Below, one piece after another: positions 1-8,583 of a stretch of 23,857 nucleotides of DNA. The DNA comes from Eubacteriales Family XIII. Incertae Sedis bacterium (GTDB taxonomy: Bacteria > Bacillota > Clostridia > Peptostreptococcales > Anaerovoracaceae): contig JAITKU010000153.1 in NCBI GenBank assembly GCA_031278255.1, positions 1 to 23,857 of the forward strand, read 5' to 3'. The notes beneath the pieces are model-generated. The model had not been told where the DNA came from, searched no databases, and was given only the letters and a program-made list of their open reading frames with translations. Within the stretch, counting starts at the first letter, position 1. Every line of letters starts with the position of its first letter. The position numbers were made by a program, and so were the translations under genes.

Positions 1-125
1 GGCGTCGCCTAAAGACGCGGGCGCGCGGGGCGGCACGGACGTCCAAGACGATCAGGCAAGCACAGCGGGAAAAAGGCCCGAAAGCACCGCGCGGGTCCTG
101 CACAATCGGAAAGGCGCGACGCATA
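1..125. other. Upstream flank, no confident gene
   Basis: GC-rich stretch before the first gene. I see no AT-rich promoter in it. Frame 2 stays open from base 2 to a TGA at 221-223 and could be the tail of an upstream gene, but that would overlap the next gene by about 98 nt. Frame 1 meets a TAA at 10-12, which could equally be the end of the preceding gene. Neither reading can be decided from this window. Confidence 0.3.
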
Positions 126-1742
126 ATGCAAAAATCAAGCATTGCAATAAAACGATTCAGCCGGGTGCTGTTGGCGGCATTTTTGTCGCTCGGCGCCGGC
201 TTGACGCCGGTTTTCGCGGATGAGACGGAGAAAGAGCTTCCAAGCGGTCTGTACGCCCACTACCGCGACGGCGCGTACAGCAGATTCGACAACTACGTCG
301 GCGGTTACAGCATCTTGGTCGATCCGAGTCTGGAAATCGACATGAGCCTGTCGGCCGTGTGCGCCACGCTGGAAAACGCGGAGCTGCGGATGCAGATATT
401 CAACCAGCCGGTAAACGTGCAGACCGCCCGCGGCATACAGGTCGACGCGAATTCCTATATCAGCTATTCCTATCGTTTTTTGGAAAACACCCTCGATCAC
501 ACGCTTGCATATCAAGAGGACCGCGTCGTAAACGGGAGAGAGGTCCATATCGCGAAGTGGGACAGACGCCCCTTGCTTCGCGTGGAAAACGACAAAAATC
601 ACTACATGTGTATCGATATTCGCGCGGGGGATTTTGAGATCGTTACGATCCTGATCGCCTCGGCGCTTCCGTTTGAAGAGGAGGCGTATGCGTACGTGGC
701 GGCCGGGTTTTACCCGATCGAGGGGGGCGCGACGCCGTATATCCGCCGTTCCGCCGCGACATCCTCCGGCGAGCGAAATTGGAACAGCGAGACCGCGGCG
801 TTTTTCGATCACTATTTCGACGATTCCGCCCCCTTGACCTGGGGCCTGTTTGAACCTTTCGACAAATTGGACGATCTTGAGAGCCGCCTCGATTACAAAT
901 TCCCGATTTTGTTGGAATACACGTCCTTGGAGAATACGGTAAGGCACCCCGATTTGATCAATCGCCTGCGCAGTGCGCACGTTCGGGGCGCGACTTTGGA
1001 ATTGACGCTCCAACCGGCGACATGGCTGCCGGGGGAAATCAATCCCGTATACAGGATTTTGAACGGGGAATACGACGCGTTCCTGAAGAATTACGCGGAA
1101 ACGACGGCCGGTTTCGCGCATCCCGTTCTGTTTCGCCTGTGCAACGAAATGGACGGGGATTGGTGCAACTATTCGGGGCACACGCTGTCGCGGGACCCGC
1201 AGATTTACAAGGAACTGTACAGGTATGTGTACGGCTTTTTTGAGGAAGCCGGCGCGGACAACGTGATTTGGATATGGAACCCGCAAGGTCAATACTTTCC
1301 CACGTTTACGTGGAACCATTCGCTGATGTACTATCCCGGGGACGCGTACGCCGATGTGATCGGACTCACGCTCTACAATACGGGCACGTACTACGCGCAT
1401 GTCGGCGAGCAATGGAAGAGTTTCACGGAGCTGTACGACAGCATATACTGCGACTTCGCCGCGAATTTCCAAAAACCCCTGATGATTACGGAGTTCGCGT
1501 CCGCGAGCATGGGCGGCGACAAGAACCGGTGGATCGTGGATATGTTCGAGAATCTTTACAGGTATCCGAGATTCAAGATAGCCGTTTGGTGGAGCGGCTT
1601 TGATTATGACGGCGATACTGTGTCGCGCTCTTACATCATAGACGAAACGCCTGAAACCATGGATACATTCAGAGCATATCTGAAAAATTATCCGCCCGGG
1701 AGGCCGGGTGACGACGATTGGAAAAAGGATACCTTTATTTAA
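126..1742 (+). CDS. Secreted GH26-like glycoside hydrolase
   Basis: This is a 538-residue protein, probably a secreted endo-acting beta-glycanase of the GH26 (mannanase/xylanase-like) clan A group. Residues 1-31 form a signal peptide: a basic start (KRFSR), a hydrophobic core and a likely cleavage after VFA. Residues about 35-225 are a domain I do not recognise. The (beta/alpha)8 catalytic part follows from about 230 to 520. The probable acid/base is E341 in LCNEMDGDW and the probable nucleophile is E456 in MITEFASAS, matching the two catalytic glutamates of GH26. The His that usually precedes the acid/base in GH26 is Asn here, so the substrate need not be mannan. The start is the only Met placed correctly for a signal peptide, though the Shine-Dalgarno (AAAGG, about 11 nt away) is weak. 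The stop overlaps by one base an ATG of the next gene, so the two are probably co-transcribed and may process the same surface polysaccharide. Confidence 0.75.
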   Translation: MQKSSIAIKRFSRVLLAAFLSLGAGLTPVFADETEKELPSGLYAHYRDGAYSRFDNYVGGYSILVDPSLEIDMSLSAVCATLENAELRMQIFNQPVNVQTARGIQVDANSYISYSYRFLENTLDHTLAYQEDRVVNGREVHIAKWDRRPLLRVENDKNHYMCIDIRAGDFEIVTILIASALPFEEEAYAYVAAGFYPIEGGATPYIRRSAATSSGERNWNSETAAFFDHYFDDSAPLTWGLFEPFDKLDDLESRLDYKFPILLEYTSLENTVRHPDLINRLRSAHVRGATLELTLQPATWLPGEINPVYRILNGEYDAFLKNYAETTAGFAHPVLFRLCNEMDGDWCNYSGHTLSRDPQIYKELYRYVYGFFEEAGADNVIWIWNPQGQYFPTFTWNHSLMYYPGDAYADVIGLTLYNTGTYYAHVGEQWKSFTELYDSIYCDFAANFQKPLMITEFASASMGGDKNRWIVDMFENLYRYPRFKIAVWWSGFDYDGDTVSRSYIIDETPETMDTFRAYLKNYPPGRPGDDDWKKDTFI

Positions 1743-1759
1743 TGCAAGAAAGAACGGTC

Positions 1760-4201
1760 ATGAAATTGCGTAAATTCATTTGCTTGATTCTGGCGCTGTC
1801 CGTAGGCGCCGCACTGCTGACAGGCTCTGCGAACACGAGTGTGGCGGGCTTTGGAAACATCTACGCCGAAACGGAAAAGGAAATATTCCAAGGCGTGTAC
1901 TATCGGGAAATATCGGGCTTCAACGCCTCCGGCGACGAACGCGCCTACATGATCGAAGTGAAAGGCGACGAAAGCGCGGTCACGCCGTTCGTGTACAACG
2001 GAGACGTGAGAGGGAAAAGCACGCTCGGCAATATGATCGCGGTCATGCGGCAGTACGGCTACAAGACGGTGGCCGCCGTAAACGGCGATGTGTACGATAC
2101 GGGATCGGGCACGCCCAAAGGCATGTCCGTACATGAGGGCAATATCATCACGTCGGGCTACGCGTCGGACCGTGTAATCTGTTACGATTGGAACGGCAGG
2201 GCTTCTTTGGCGGACGTGAATTTGAAATACAGCCTCCGGGGATGGCGGCTTCCGTTTCCGGACGAGGCCGAGCCGTTGCAGGAGAGCTATTACTTCGAGG
2301 CGGATATCAACGCGTTCAACGTGCAGCACGGCGCCGGACTCGGTATGCACGCGTTCAACCGGAACTACGCGCCGTCCACGATGACGGGGGAGCATTGCGT
2401 TGAGGTGATCATCGAATGCGACGATGCGCAGTTGAAAGTGAACGGGACGATATACGGGAGGGTGCTGTCCGTTTCGACCGATACAAAAGACAGCCCCATC
2501 GGGGAAAACCAAATCGTATTGTCCGCGGCCTCGGGCGCGGCAAGCGTCTCTTTGCTGTCCGCCATGATCGTGGGGAGCGAGGTGGAGATAAGCGTAGCCG
2601 ACCTTGCGAATTCGCCGATATCAAACGCAAAGGAGGCCATAGGCGTTTTTTCGACGATTATCGAGAACGGCCGGGTCGTGGCCACCGACAGGGCCGTTCA
2701 TCCCAGAACCGCGATCGGCATAACGGCCGACGGCGGCGCGATCTATTACGTCGTGGACGGACGGCAGTCGGGCTATTCCGCGGGGCTTGATCTTGTCGCG
2801 GTCGCCGAGCATATGGCGGCGCTCGGCTGCGTGCAGGCCGTGAACATGGACGGCGGCGGATCGAGTACGCTGTTCGCGCGGCTTCCGGGGCTTGAGGCCG
2901 ACGCGTCGCTGAAGAACAAGCCCTCCGACGGCGCGCAGAGAAAGGTGTCAAACGGCATACTGCTGCTTTATACGGGCGCTGCCGACGCGACATCCGTTAA
3001 CGTGCATCTGTATCCGGAAAGCAATCTGCTGATACCCGGCGCCGCCACGAAGATCAATGTGGGCTACACCGACGCGTATTATGAAAAACTCGCTTCGGCG
3101 CCGCAGGCAAGCCTTGGGGTCACGGCGGGGGACGGTTTTGTTTCGGGCGATGTGTTCTACGCGGGCGCTTCGCCCGGCATTGTCGAAATAAACGCGTACG
3201 CGGCCGGCGGCACGGGTTCTTGTACGATCGAGGTTGTTGACGATATCGAAATACGGGCTTCCGTGTCCTCCTTGTCCTCGGTAACGAACGAATCCAAGCA
3301 GATCAACATTACGGCGACCTACGGTTCCAAGCGCGTCGCCGCCGGGAATGAACTGTTCGCCTGGTCCTGCGACGCCGATATCGGGAGTATCGACGCATCG
3401 GGCAATTTCAAGGCCTCCGCGCGCAATCTGCAAACGGGGAACATCTATGTCGCGTATAAGGACAAGAGCATATCCATCCCCGTGGAGATAAAAGATCCGC
3501 CGCCCGTCTTTGTCGATATACAGGAACATTGGGCCAAGGAATATATCGAGGCGCTGGCCGCGCAGGGGATCGTCAAGGGCATGGATGAAACGACTTTCGA
3601 TCCCGACGGCCGGTTGACGCGGGCGCAGTTCCTTTCCCTGCTGTGGCGGCTTGAGGGCGAAACGCCGCCGCAATACGGCGATACCCGCGTTTTTGTCGAT
3701 GTCGATGCGAGCATGTGGTTTTTCGATTGCGTTTACTGGGGCTTTGAGCATGGCATCGTCACCGGCGTCGAGCCCGATCTCTTTGCGCCGGATATGCCTA
3801 TAAGCAGGGAACAACTGGCGTCCATGCTGTATCGTTACGCCTTTTTCAAGAATGCGGTCCTTGCGGAGGCGTCCGAATACGCGCCCTTTGTCGATGACGC
3901 GGATATCGGCGATTGGGCGCGCGGAGCCGTCTACGCCATGTACGCAAACGGCATTATAAACGGCTATCCCGAGAACGTGTTTGAACCCGTAGGCGTCGCC
4001 ACGCGGGCGCAGGCGGCAAAGGTGATCCACGGCTTCGAGTCGCTGCTCGAAAACGCCCCGCCCCCGGACGGCGATCCGCAGCCCGCGCCGACGGAAGAAG
4101 CGCAGCCCGCGCCGACGGAAGCGCCGCAGCCGGAACAGACAGAGGAACCGCAACCCGCGCAGGAATACCCGCAACCGGAACCGGAGGAATACCCGCATTG
4201 A
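1760..4201 (+). CDS. SLH-anchored phosphodiester glycosidase (NAGPA domain)
   Basis: This 813-residue protein is predicted to sit in the cell wall and cleave or trim phosphodiester-linked sugars. Order of parts: a signal peptide (MKLRKFICLILALSVGAALL) at residues 1-35; a NAGPA/DUF2233 phosphodiester glycosidase domain, about 85-400, with family motifs AAVNGDVYDTGSGTPKG and MDGGGSSTLF; two Ig-like segments, about 410-580; three S-layer homology repeats, about 585-775, each opening with FVD/VDIQ and carrying an R(A/E)Q core; and a Pro/Glu/Gln-rich tail. SLH repeats normally bind pyruvylated secondary wall polymer, so the enzyme is held at the surface. Two starts are possible. The ATG at 1742 overlaps the previous stop (TAATG) and would add six residues. 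I chose 1760 because it gives a compact signal peptide. The substrate is unknown. The domain assignment is firm. Confidence 0.85.
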   Translation: MKLRKFICLILALSVGAALLTGSANTSVAGFGNIYAETEKEIFQGVYYREISGFNASGDERAYMIEVKGDESAVTPFVYNGDVRGKSTLGNMIAVMRQYGYKTVAAVNGDVYDTGSGTPKGMSVHEGNIITSGYASDRVICYDWNGRASLADVNLKYSLRGWRLPFPDEAEPLQESYYFEADINAFNVQHGAGLGMHAFNRNYAPSTMTGEHCVEVIIECDDAQLKVNGTIYGRVLSVSTDTKDSPIGENQIVLSAASGAASVSLLSAMIVGSEVEISVADLANSPISNAKEAIGVFSTIIENGRVVATDRAVHPRTAIGITADGGAIYYVVDGRQSGYSAGLDLVAVAEHMAALGCVQAVNMDGGGSSTLFARLPGLEADASLKNKPSDGAQRKVSNGILLLYTGAADATSVNVHLYPESNLLIPGAATKINVGYTDAYYEKLASAPQASLGVTAGDGFVSGDVFYAGASPGIVEINAYAAGGTGSCTIEVVDDIEIRASVSSLSSVTNESKQINITATYGSKRVAAGNELFAWSCDADIGSIDASGNFKASARNLQTGNIYVAYKDKSISIPVEIKDPPPVFVDIQEHWAKEYIEALAAQGIVKGMDETTFDPDGRLTRAQFLSLLWRLEGETPPQYGDTRVFVDVDASMWFFDCVYWGFEHGIVTGVEPDLFAPDMPISREQLASMLYRYAFFKNAVLAEASEYAPFVDDADIGDWARGAVYAMYANGIINGYPENVFEPVGVATRAQAAKVIHGFESLLENAPPPDGDPQPAPTEEAQPAPTEAPQPEQTEEPQPAQEYPQPEPEEYPH
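4077..4121 (+). repeat. 24-nt repeat in the Pro/Glu tail coding region
   Basis: Two identical 21-nt copies, 4077-4097 and 4101-4121, lie 24 nt apart and encode repeated AQPAPTE-type units after the last SLH domain. The tail continues with degenerate PQPE units to the stop. This is a small in-frame expansion, typical of extended wall-spanning tails. It is unusual here only because it lies after the SLH repeats, not before them. Confidence 0.6.
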
Positions 4202-4225
4202 GCGATTCGCCGCGCAAAGGCGAGC

Positions 4226-4245
4226 GCACGGGGTCTGCCCCGTGC
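4226..4245 (+). terminator. Hairpin after SLH gene, possible weak terminator
   Basis: A perfect 8-bp stem (GCACGGGG / CCCCGTGC) with a TCTG loop lies 25 nt after the stop of the SLH gene. No T-run follows, so it is not a classical intrinsic terminator. It may only protect the 3' end or attenuate transcription into the next gene. Confidence 0.3.
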
Positions 4246-4287
4246 CCGCAAAACGGGTTCGATTGAAGCAAAGAGGCGCTTATAGGC

Positions 4288-5874
4288 ATGGAAAGGCTTG
4301 AAACGAAGAGGGAAATTACATTTTACGCCATTTTTGTATTCTTTTGGATTTTGTGCGCCTGTTTCATGCGGGACGCGACGCGCGCGCTGTTTATCGTGGG
4401 CGGATGTGTTGTCGCGATGTTCGTTTACGTGTTCCGCGAGAAGCTGTATCGAAGCGGGCGCAAATTGCGTATCGCGCTCATCGTCGCGGCCCTGTCCCTC
4501 CCCTTGCTTCCTTTCGGAACGGAATACATTCACGGACTGAAGCGGGATTTGTTTGTCGCCGCGGTATGGATGTTTGTCGCCGCGGGCCTCGTCCTCTTTA
4601 TGGACGGCTTTATGCGAAGTCCCCTGTTCATGAAGAAAGAGAACAGCCGCGTCGTGAAAGTCCTGTTCTTTCTCGTTCCGCTGCCCACCTTGCTCATCGA
4701 GTGGGCGCGATGCTTCCCCGCGAAAACATCCCCGGATACGATCGTGCAATTGGATCAAATCGCGCGCAACGCGTATTCGGACACGCACCCGTTCACGCAT
4801 ACCCTGAGCATGAAACTGCTCATGTCCGTTCACGACAGCCTGAGCAGCGTGATCTTCTTTCAGATCGCGCTCATCGTTCTCGTATTCGGCTGCCTGTGCC
4901 TGTATTTTTACAAACGCGGCGTGAGCGGCCGGCTTTTGTTGCCCCTGCTCGCCCTCACCTTTTGCATTCCCTACGTCGTGGAGTACACCCTCTATCCATG
5001 GAAAGATATTCCTTTCTCCGTCGCGCAGCTTCTGATCAGCTTTGAACTGATGATCCTCTGCGATCGCGGAACGCTGCGGACGGCGAACGGCGTATGGATG
5101 GGCCTCGGGATCGCGGCCGTATTTCTGTTCCGGCACAACGGGGCCTTGGCGGCGGTTTTTACGATCGCGGTGTTGCTGTTGCTCGCGATAAGGCGGAACC
5201 GCGTCCTTTTGACGGGCGCGATTGTGGCCCTGGCCGTTATTTTGCTCATGAAAACAGCCGTTTACGGGCATTACGGCGTGATTCCCAACACGGACGGCAC
5301 AAAATACGCAATGCTCGGCAAGCAGATCTGCAGCGTCGTGTATTACGACGGTCGTTACGACGCGGAACAGCGGCGGCAGATCGAGGAAATCATCATGCCC
5401 GTCGAGATGATCAAGGAGAACTACAATTGGAATCACGGCGAATCTTTCCTGTGGTATCCGATCGCCGACGCGGAGGGGCAGTACCGCTTCTTTGGGCTTA
5501 CATTGGGAAACAGACTGCCCGAGCTTTTGAAACTCTGCCTTGCGTTGCTGCCGCGGAATTTTGCGATTATGGCCTATGACTTTCTGGGTTCCTCTTCGTT
5601 GATGTGGCGCTTCGATGTCAATCTCACCGCCGCGAACATGAGTTATCTGTACATATTGCTGATCGCGGGCGCCTTGGTCCTGCGCGGCAAACGTTTCGCC
5701 GTTTTGCCTTTCGCGCCGACGCTGATCAATGTTTTCTCCGTGATCATATCAAACATCAGTTCCGAAACGCGCTATGCCTATCCGACGATGTTGTGCTTCG
5801 CGCCGCTGCTGATCTATTCCTATTATATCCTGAACAGAAGCCGCAATCCCCTTTGGCGTTCGGGATCCGTGTGA
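4288..5874 (+). CDS. DUF6020-like polytopic GT-C glycosyltransferase
   Basis: This 528-residue integral membrane protein has roughly a dozen hydrophobic segments spread over its whole length. After the first four segments comes a long external-type loop with SPDTIVQLDQIARNAYSDTHPF followed by HTLSMKL. An acidic loop of this sort followed by HP(F/P) is characteristic of lipid-phosphate-sugar-dependent GT-C enzymes and of the DUF6020 family as I know it. YTLYPWKDIPFS is a second conserved-looking segment. The likely role is transfer of a sugar from an undecaprenyl-phosphate carrier to a wall glycan on the outer face of the membrane; donor and acceptor are unknown. The start at 4288 has a weak site (AAGAGG about 11 nt upstream). 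The stop TGA at 5872-5874 overlaps the next ATG by one base, so translation is probably coupled. Confidence 0.65.
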   Translation: MERLETKREITFYAIFVFFWILCACFMRDATRALFIVGGCVVAMFVYVFREKLYRSGRKLRIALIVAALSLPLLPFGTEYIHGLKRDLFVAAVWMFVAAGLVLFMDGFMRSPLFMKKENSRVVKVLFFLVPLPTLLIEWARCFPAKTSPDTIVQLDQIARNAYSDTHPFTHTLSMKLLMSVHDSLSSVIFFQIALIVLVFGCLCLYFYKRGVSGRLLLPLLALTFCIPYVVEYTLYPWKDIPFSVAQLLISFELMILCDRGTLRTANGVWMGLGIAAVFLFRHNGALAAVFTIAVLLLLAIRRNRVLLTGAIVALAVILLMKTAVYGHYGVIPNTDGTKYAMLGKQICSVVYYDGRYDAEQRRQIEEIIMPVEMIKENYNWNHGESFLWYPIADAEGQYRFFGLTLGNRLPELLKLCLALLPRNFAIMAYDFLGSSSLMWRFDVNLTAANMSYLYILLIAGALVLRGKRFAVLPFAPTLINVFSVIISNISSETRYAYPTMLCFAPLLIYSYYILNRSRNPLWRSGSV

Positions 5875-8150
5875 TGGGTATGCGAAACAGGGTTTTGATT
5901 GCGATCATTCTGGCGGCGGCGCTCGTCTCAATTGCGGTTCTTACGGAAAGATTTATCGTCGAACAGGCGGACAGGACCTATGATATCGTTCTTGATTATA
6001 CCGAATTCGCGGCCATGGCGGAGCAATCCGAAGCGGACCTCTCCTATTGGCTCTCGGCATTCAAGAGCATGGGGATAAGCAAGGTGGGGCTTTCCGAGGA
6101 ATCGCTGTCAAGCCTGTGCGCGGACGCCGCCGGCACGGTTTCCGTAAAGATGATGGACGCCGTAATATCCGACGCGGATTGGCGCGGCGCCTACCCCGCC
6201 GAATGGGTGGAACGCATGGAATCTTTCGGCTTCGATCGCTACGACGTGATGGCGGAATTCACGGAAACGGAAACCTTCGATTTCGTGAAAAACGCGTGGG
6301 AAGCACGCTTCTTGGGGATCGACGCGACGGTCGGCGCGTTCGACGCGAAATCCTACATTCTGATAGACGGAAATGCGAGCAACGCGCTGTATTCGGAAAA
6401 ATACAAGGTCCGCAGGTCGGATGACGGCATGGAAGAGCATTTTGCGGAAAAGATCGATATCGTCGCTTCAAAGCTGATGTATCTGAGCCTTGGGTTTTCG
6501 CCGGAAAAGATCGCCGAGATTCGCGAGGCGGGGCTGTCCGTCGTGCCCCGAACCGCAAATTACGCCGGCATGAACGACAGGTCCTATGCGGAAGCGGCGG
6601 TGTCGGGATACGAGGCGTTTGGGATACGGCCCGACTATTTGATTTTTGCCGGGGACAGTATCTTGGGGAACGACGACGGGATTGCCTTTCTCGTGGATTA
6701 CGCAAACGAAAACGATGTCATATTGGGCCTGATCGAGAACACCACGCAGCTCGGAAACATCGAACAATCCGGCATAAACGATGCGGTCGTCGCGACGCAG
6801 TACCGGGCCGTGCGGGTTTTTTCCGTCTGGAACTATATCCAAAATCGCTATCAAAGCTTGGGCTACAGCGATTCGGAAGAAATCGTGAATGCCCTCTTTC
6901 ACGCCGTATTGGAACGAAACAACCGCGTTGTGTATCTGAAACCCATGAAAGAATCCGGGGACGAGCGGATTTACGTTACGGATGTCGCGGCCTATCGGAA
7001 AATGCTGCAAAACCTGCAGACGCGTTTGGAAAAATACGGTTTTTCGATGGGGGAAGCCTCGATTATGCGCGCTGTTCGGGTGCCGGTCGCCGCCAAGATC
7101 GCCTTGGCTTTCGGCGCGATGGCCGCGGGCCTGCTCATGTGGAACGCGCTCTTCACCGTCCCCGCAAAAGCGCTGCTGTTTTCGGCGATCGCGGGCGGCG
7201 CGTGCATATGCGCAATCGGCTTGGGATATCCCGGCATGAGCGAAATCGTGTTCAGCTTCGGATCGGCGGTCGTATACGCCTGCTTGACGATCTTTCTTCT
7301 TTTGACGCTCTGCAATCGCGTTGAGACGCGCTTTCGGCGGGGGATTGCAACCCCACGCCGGTTGTATGAAGCGGTGGTCCCCGGGCCCAAAGGCAGGGAA
7401 TTGGGCGGCGTTCAAATCATCGCGTTCGCCTGCCTCGCTTTGCCGGCGGTCGTCCTCGCGTCCGTATTGGGCGGCGCGCTGACCGCCGCGCCGATCTCCT
7501 CGGTCGGTTATATGCTGGAGCTTACCTATTATCGCGGGGTCAAACTCGCGCAGCTTTTGCCCCTGTGCTTCTTCGCGGCGATCTTCCCGTTCGCGTACGG
7601 AAACGGAGGGGGCGGCAAATTCAGAACGAATGAATGGAAAGCCGGCCTGACGGCGATCGTTCGGATGTGGATGCTGCCGGCGGCCGTCGTTGTGCTGGGC
7701 ATCGGACTTTACTACATCCTGCGGACGGGCCAGACGATTCTCCCCGTGAGCAATATAGAGATTCAGTTCAGAAACAAATTAGAGGAACTCTTTTGGGCGC
7801 GGCCGCGAAACAAGGAATTCCTGTTTGCGTTTCCCGCGATCATGCTGGCGATCTGCGCGGCGGCGCGGCGCCTGAAACGCTTCGTATTCGTGTTCGGTCT
7901 TTGCGGCGCGGTGGGCATTACCTCGGTGATCAACACCTTCCTGCACATTCGCGCGCCCCTGCATTTGGGCTTGGCGAGAACGGGATATTCCCTCTTGTTC
8001 GGAATGATAATCGGCATCGTCGCCGTGTTCGTTTTCGATATCGCATACCGGAAATTCTCCGGGTACAGGCTGCCCGCGCCTCGGCGCGGTTTTGGCCGGG
8101 AAGAGCCGCGGCGTTTGGATTTGGGGCGAAGTCACAATGAAGATGTTTGA
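5874..8150 (+). CDS. DUF5693 family membrane protein
   Basis: This 758-residue protein belongs, by its overall pattern, to the DUF5693 family. A single N-terminal membrane segment (residues about 5-25) precedes a large extracellular domain of about 370 residues, which includes FKSMGISKVGLSEESL, VVPRTANYAG and YLIFAGDSILG. The last 350 residues carry about nine membrane segments. From family knowledge, relatives lie near csaB, the pyruvyl transferase that makes the wall polymer recognised by SLH domains, and other wall-polymer genes. That fits the SLH protein upstream, although csaB itself is not in this window. The biochemical role is unknown. The ATG at 5874 overlaps the previous stop, and an in-frame ATG at 5880 is equally acceptable. 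The open frame continues far upstream only because it reads through the preceding gene in another frame. Confidence 0.7.
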   Translation: MGMRNRVLIAIILAAALVSIAVLTERFIVEQADRTYDIVLDYTEFAAMAEQSEADLSYWLSAFKSMGISKVGLSEESLSSLCADAAGTVSVKMMDAVISDADWRGAYPAEWVERMESFGFDRYDVMAEFTETETFDFVKNAWEARFLGIDATVGAFDAKSYILIDGNASNALYSEKYKVRRSDDGMEEHFAEKIDIVASKLMYLSLGFSPEKIAEIREAGLSVVPRTANYAGMNDRSYAEAAVSGYEAFGIRPDYLIFAGDSILGNDDGIAFLVDYANENDVILGLIENTTQLGNIEQSGINDAVVATQYRAVRVFSVWNYIQNRYQSLGYSDSEEIVNALFHAVLERNNRVVYLKPMKESGDERIYVTDVAAYRKMLQNLQTRLEKYGFSMGEASIMRAVRVPVAAKIALAFGAMAAGLLMWNALFTVPAKALLFSAIAGGACICAIGLGYPGMSEIVFSFGSAVVYACLTIFLLLTLCNRVETRFRRGIATPRRLYEAVVPGPKGRELGGVQIIAFACLALPAVVLASVLGGALTAAPISSVGYMLELTYYRGVKLAQLLPLCFFAAIFPFAYGNGGGGKFRTNEWKAGLTAIVRMWMLPAAVVVLGIGLYYILRTGQTILPVSNIEIQFRNKLEELFWARPRNKEFLFAFPAIMLAICAAARRLKRFVFVFGLCGAVGITSVINTFLHIRAPLHLGLARTGYSLLFGMIIGIVAVFVFDIAYRKFSGYRLPAPRRGFGREEPRRLDLGRSHNEDV

Positions 8151-8583
8151 AAACGCGAAATTCGAGATCAAGAAACATACCGAACTCGTATCGTATATAT
8201 TTTTCGGCGCCCTCACGACTCTCGTCGGTTTCGGAACCTACGCCGCCGCGTATTATGTATTGCCGGTTCGCGGCACAACGCCGTCCAATCTCGTGTCTTG
8301 GGTTGCGGCGGTGTTGTTCGCGTATTGCACCAATCGAAAATGGGTTTTTCAAAGCGAGGCGACGGGGCTGCAAAACGTGCTGAAAGAGCTGCTTTCTTTC
8401 GGATCGGCCCGGTTGTTCGCTTTGCTGGCGGAGACATTCCTGCTGTGGTTGCTGGTGGACCGATTGTATATGCCGAATTTGCCCGTGAAGCTCGTGCTGA
8501 ACGTGCTGGTCGTCGTGTTGAATTATCTGCTGAGTAAGTTTTGGGTGTTTAAAAAAGCCAAGGGAACAGGAGGATTCCGATGA
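8137..8583 (+). CDS. GtrA-like membrane protein (flippase)
   Basis: This 148-residue protein has four predicted membrane segments and the GtrA/DPMS pattern: SYIFFGALTTLVGFGTYAAAYY, then NLVSWVAAVLFAYCTNRKWVF, and a final NVLVVVLNYLLSKFWVF. GtrA proteins are thought to move undecaprenyl-phosphate-linked sugars across the membrane, made by a GtrB-type glycosyltransferase. The next gene is exactly such an enzyme. The chosen ATG lies 14 nt inside the end of the DUF5693 gene; ATG 8143 is an alternative. The stop overlaps the next ATG in an ATGA junction. Length is normal for the family. Confidence 0.85.
   Translation: MKMFENAKFEIKKHTELVSYIFFGALTTLVGFGTYAAAYYVLPVRGTTPSNLVSWVAAVLFAYCTNRKWVFQSEATGLQNVLKELLSFGSARLFALLAETFLLWLLVDRLYMPNLPVKLVLNVLVVVLNYLLSKFWVFKKAKGTGGFR

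Noticed and set aside
2..223. C-terminal end of an upstream gene in frame 2
   Set aside because: It would overlap the signal-peptide gene by about 98 nt, and its residues look random. It cannot be confirmed without upstream sequence.
7930..8373. 147-codon minus-strand ORF over the DUF5693/GtrA junction
   Set aside because: It runs opposite two overlapping, well-supported genes, and no domain is visible.
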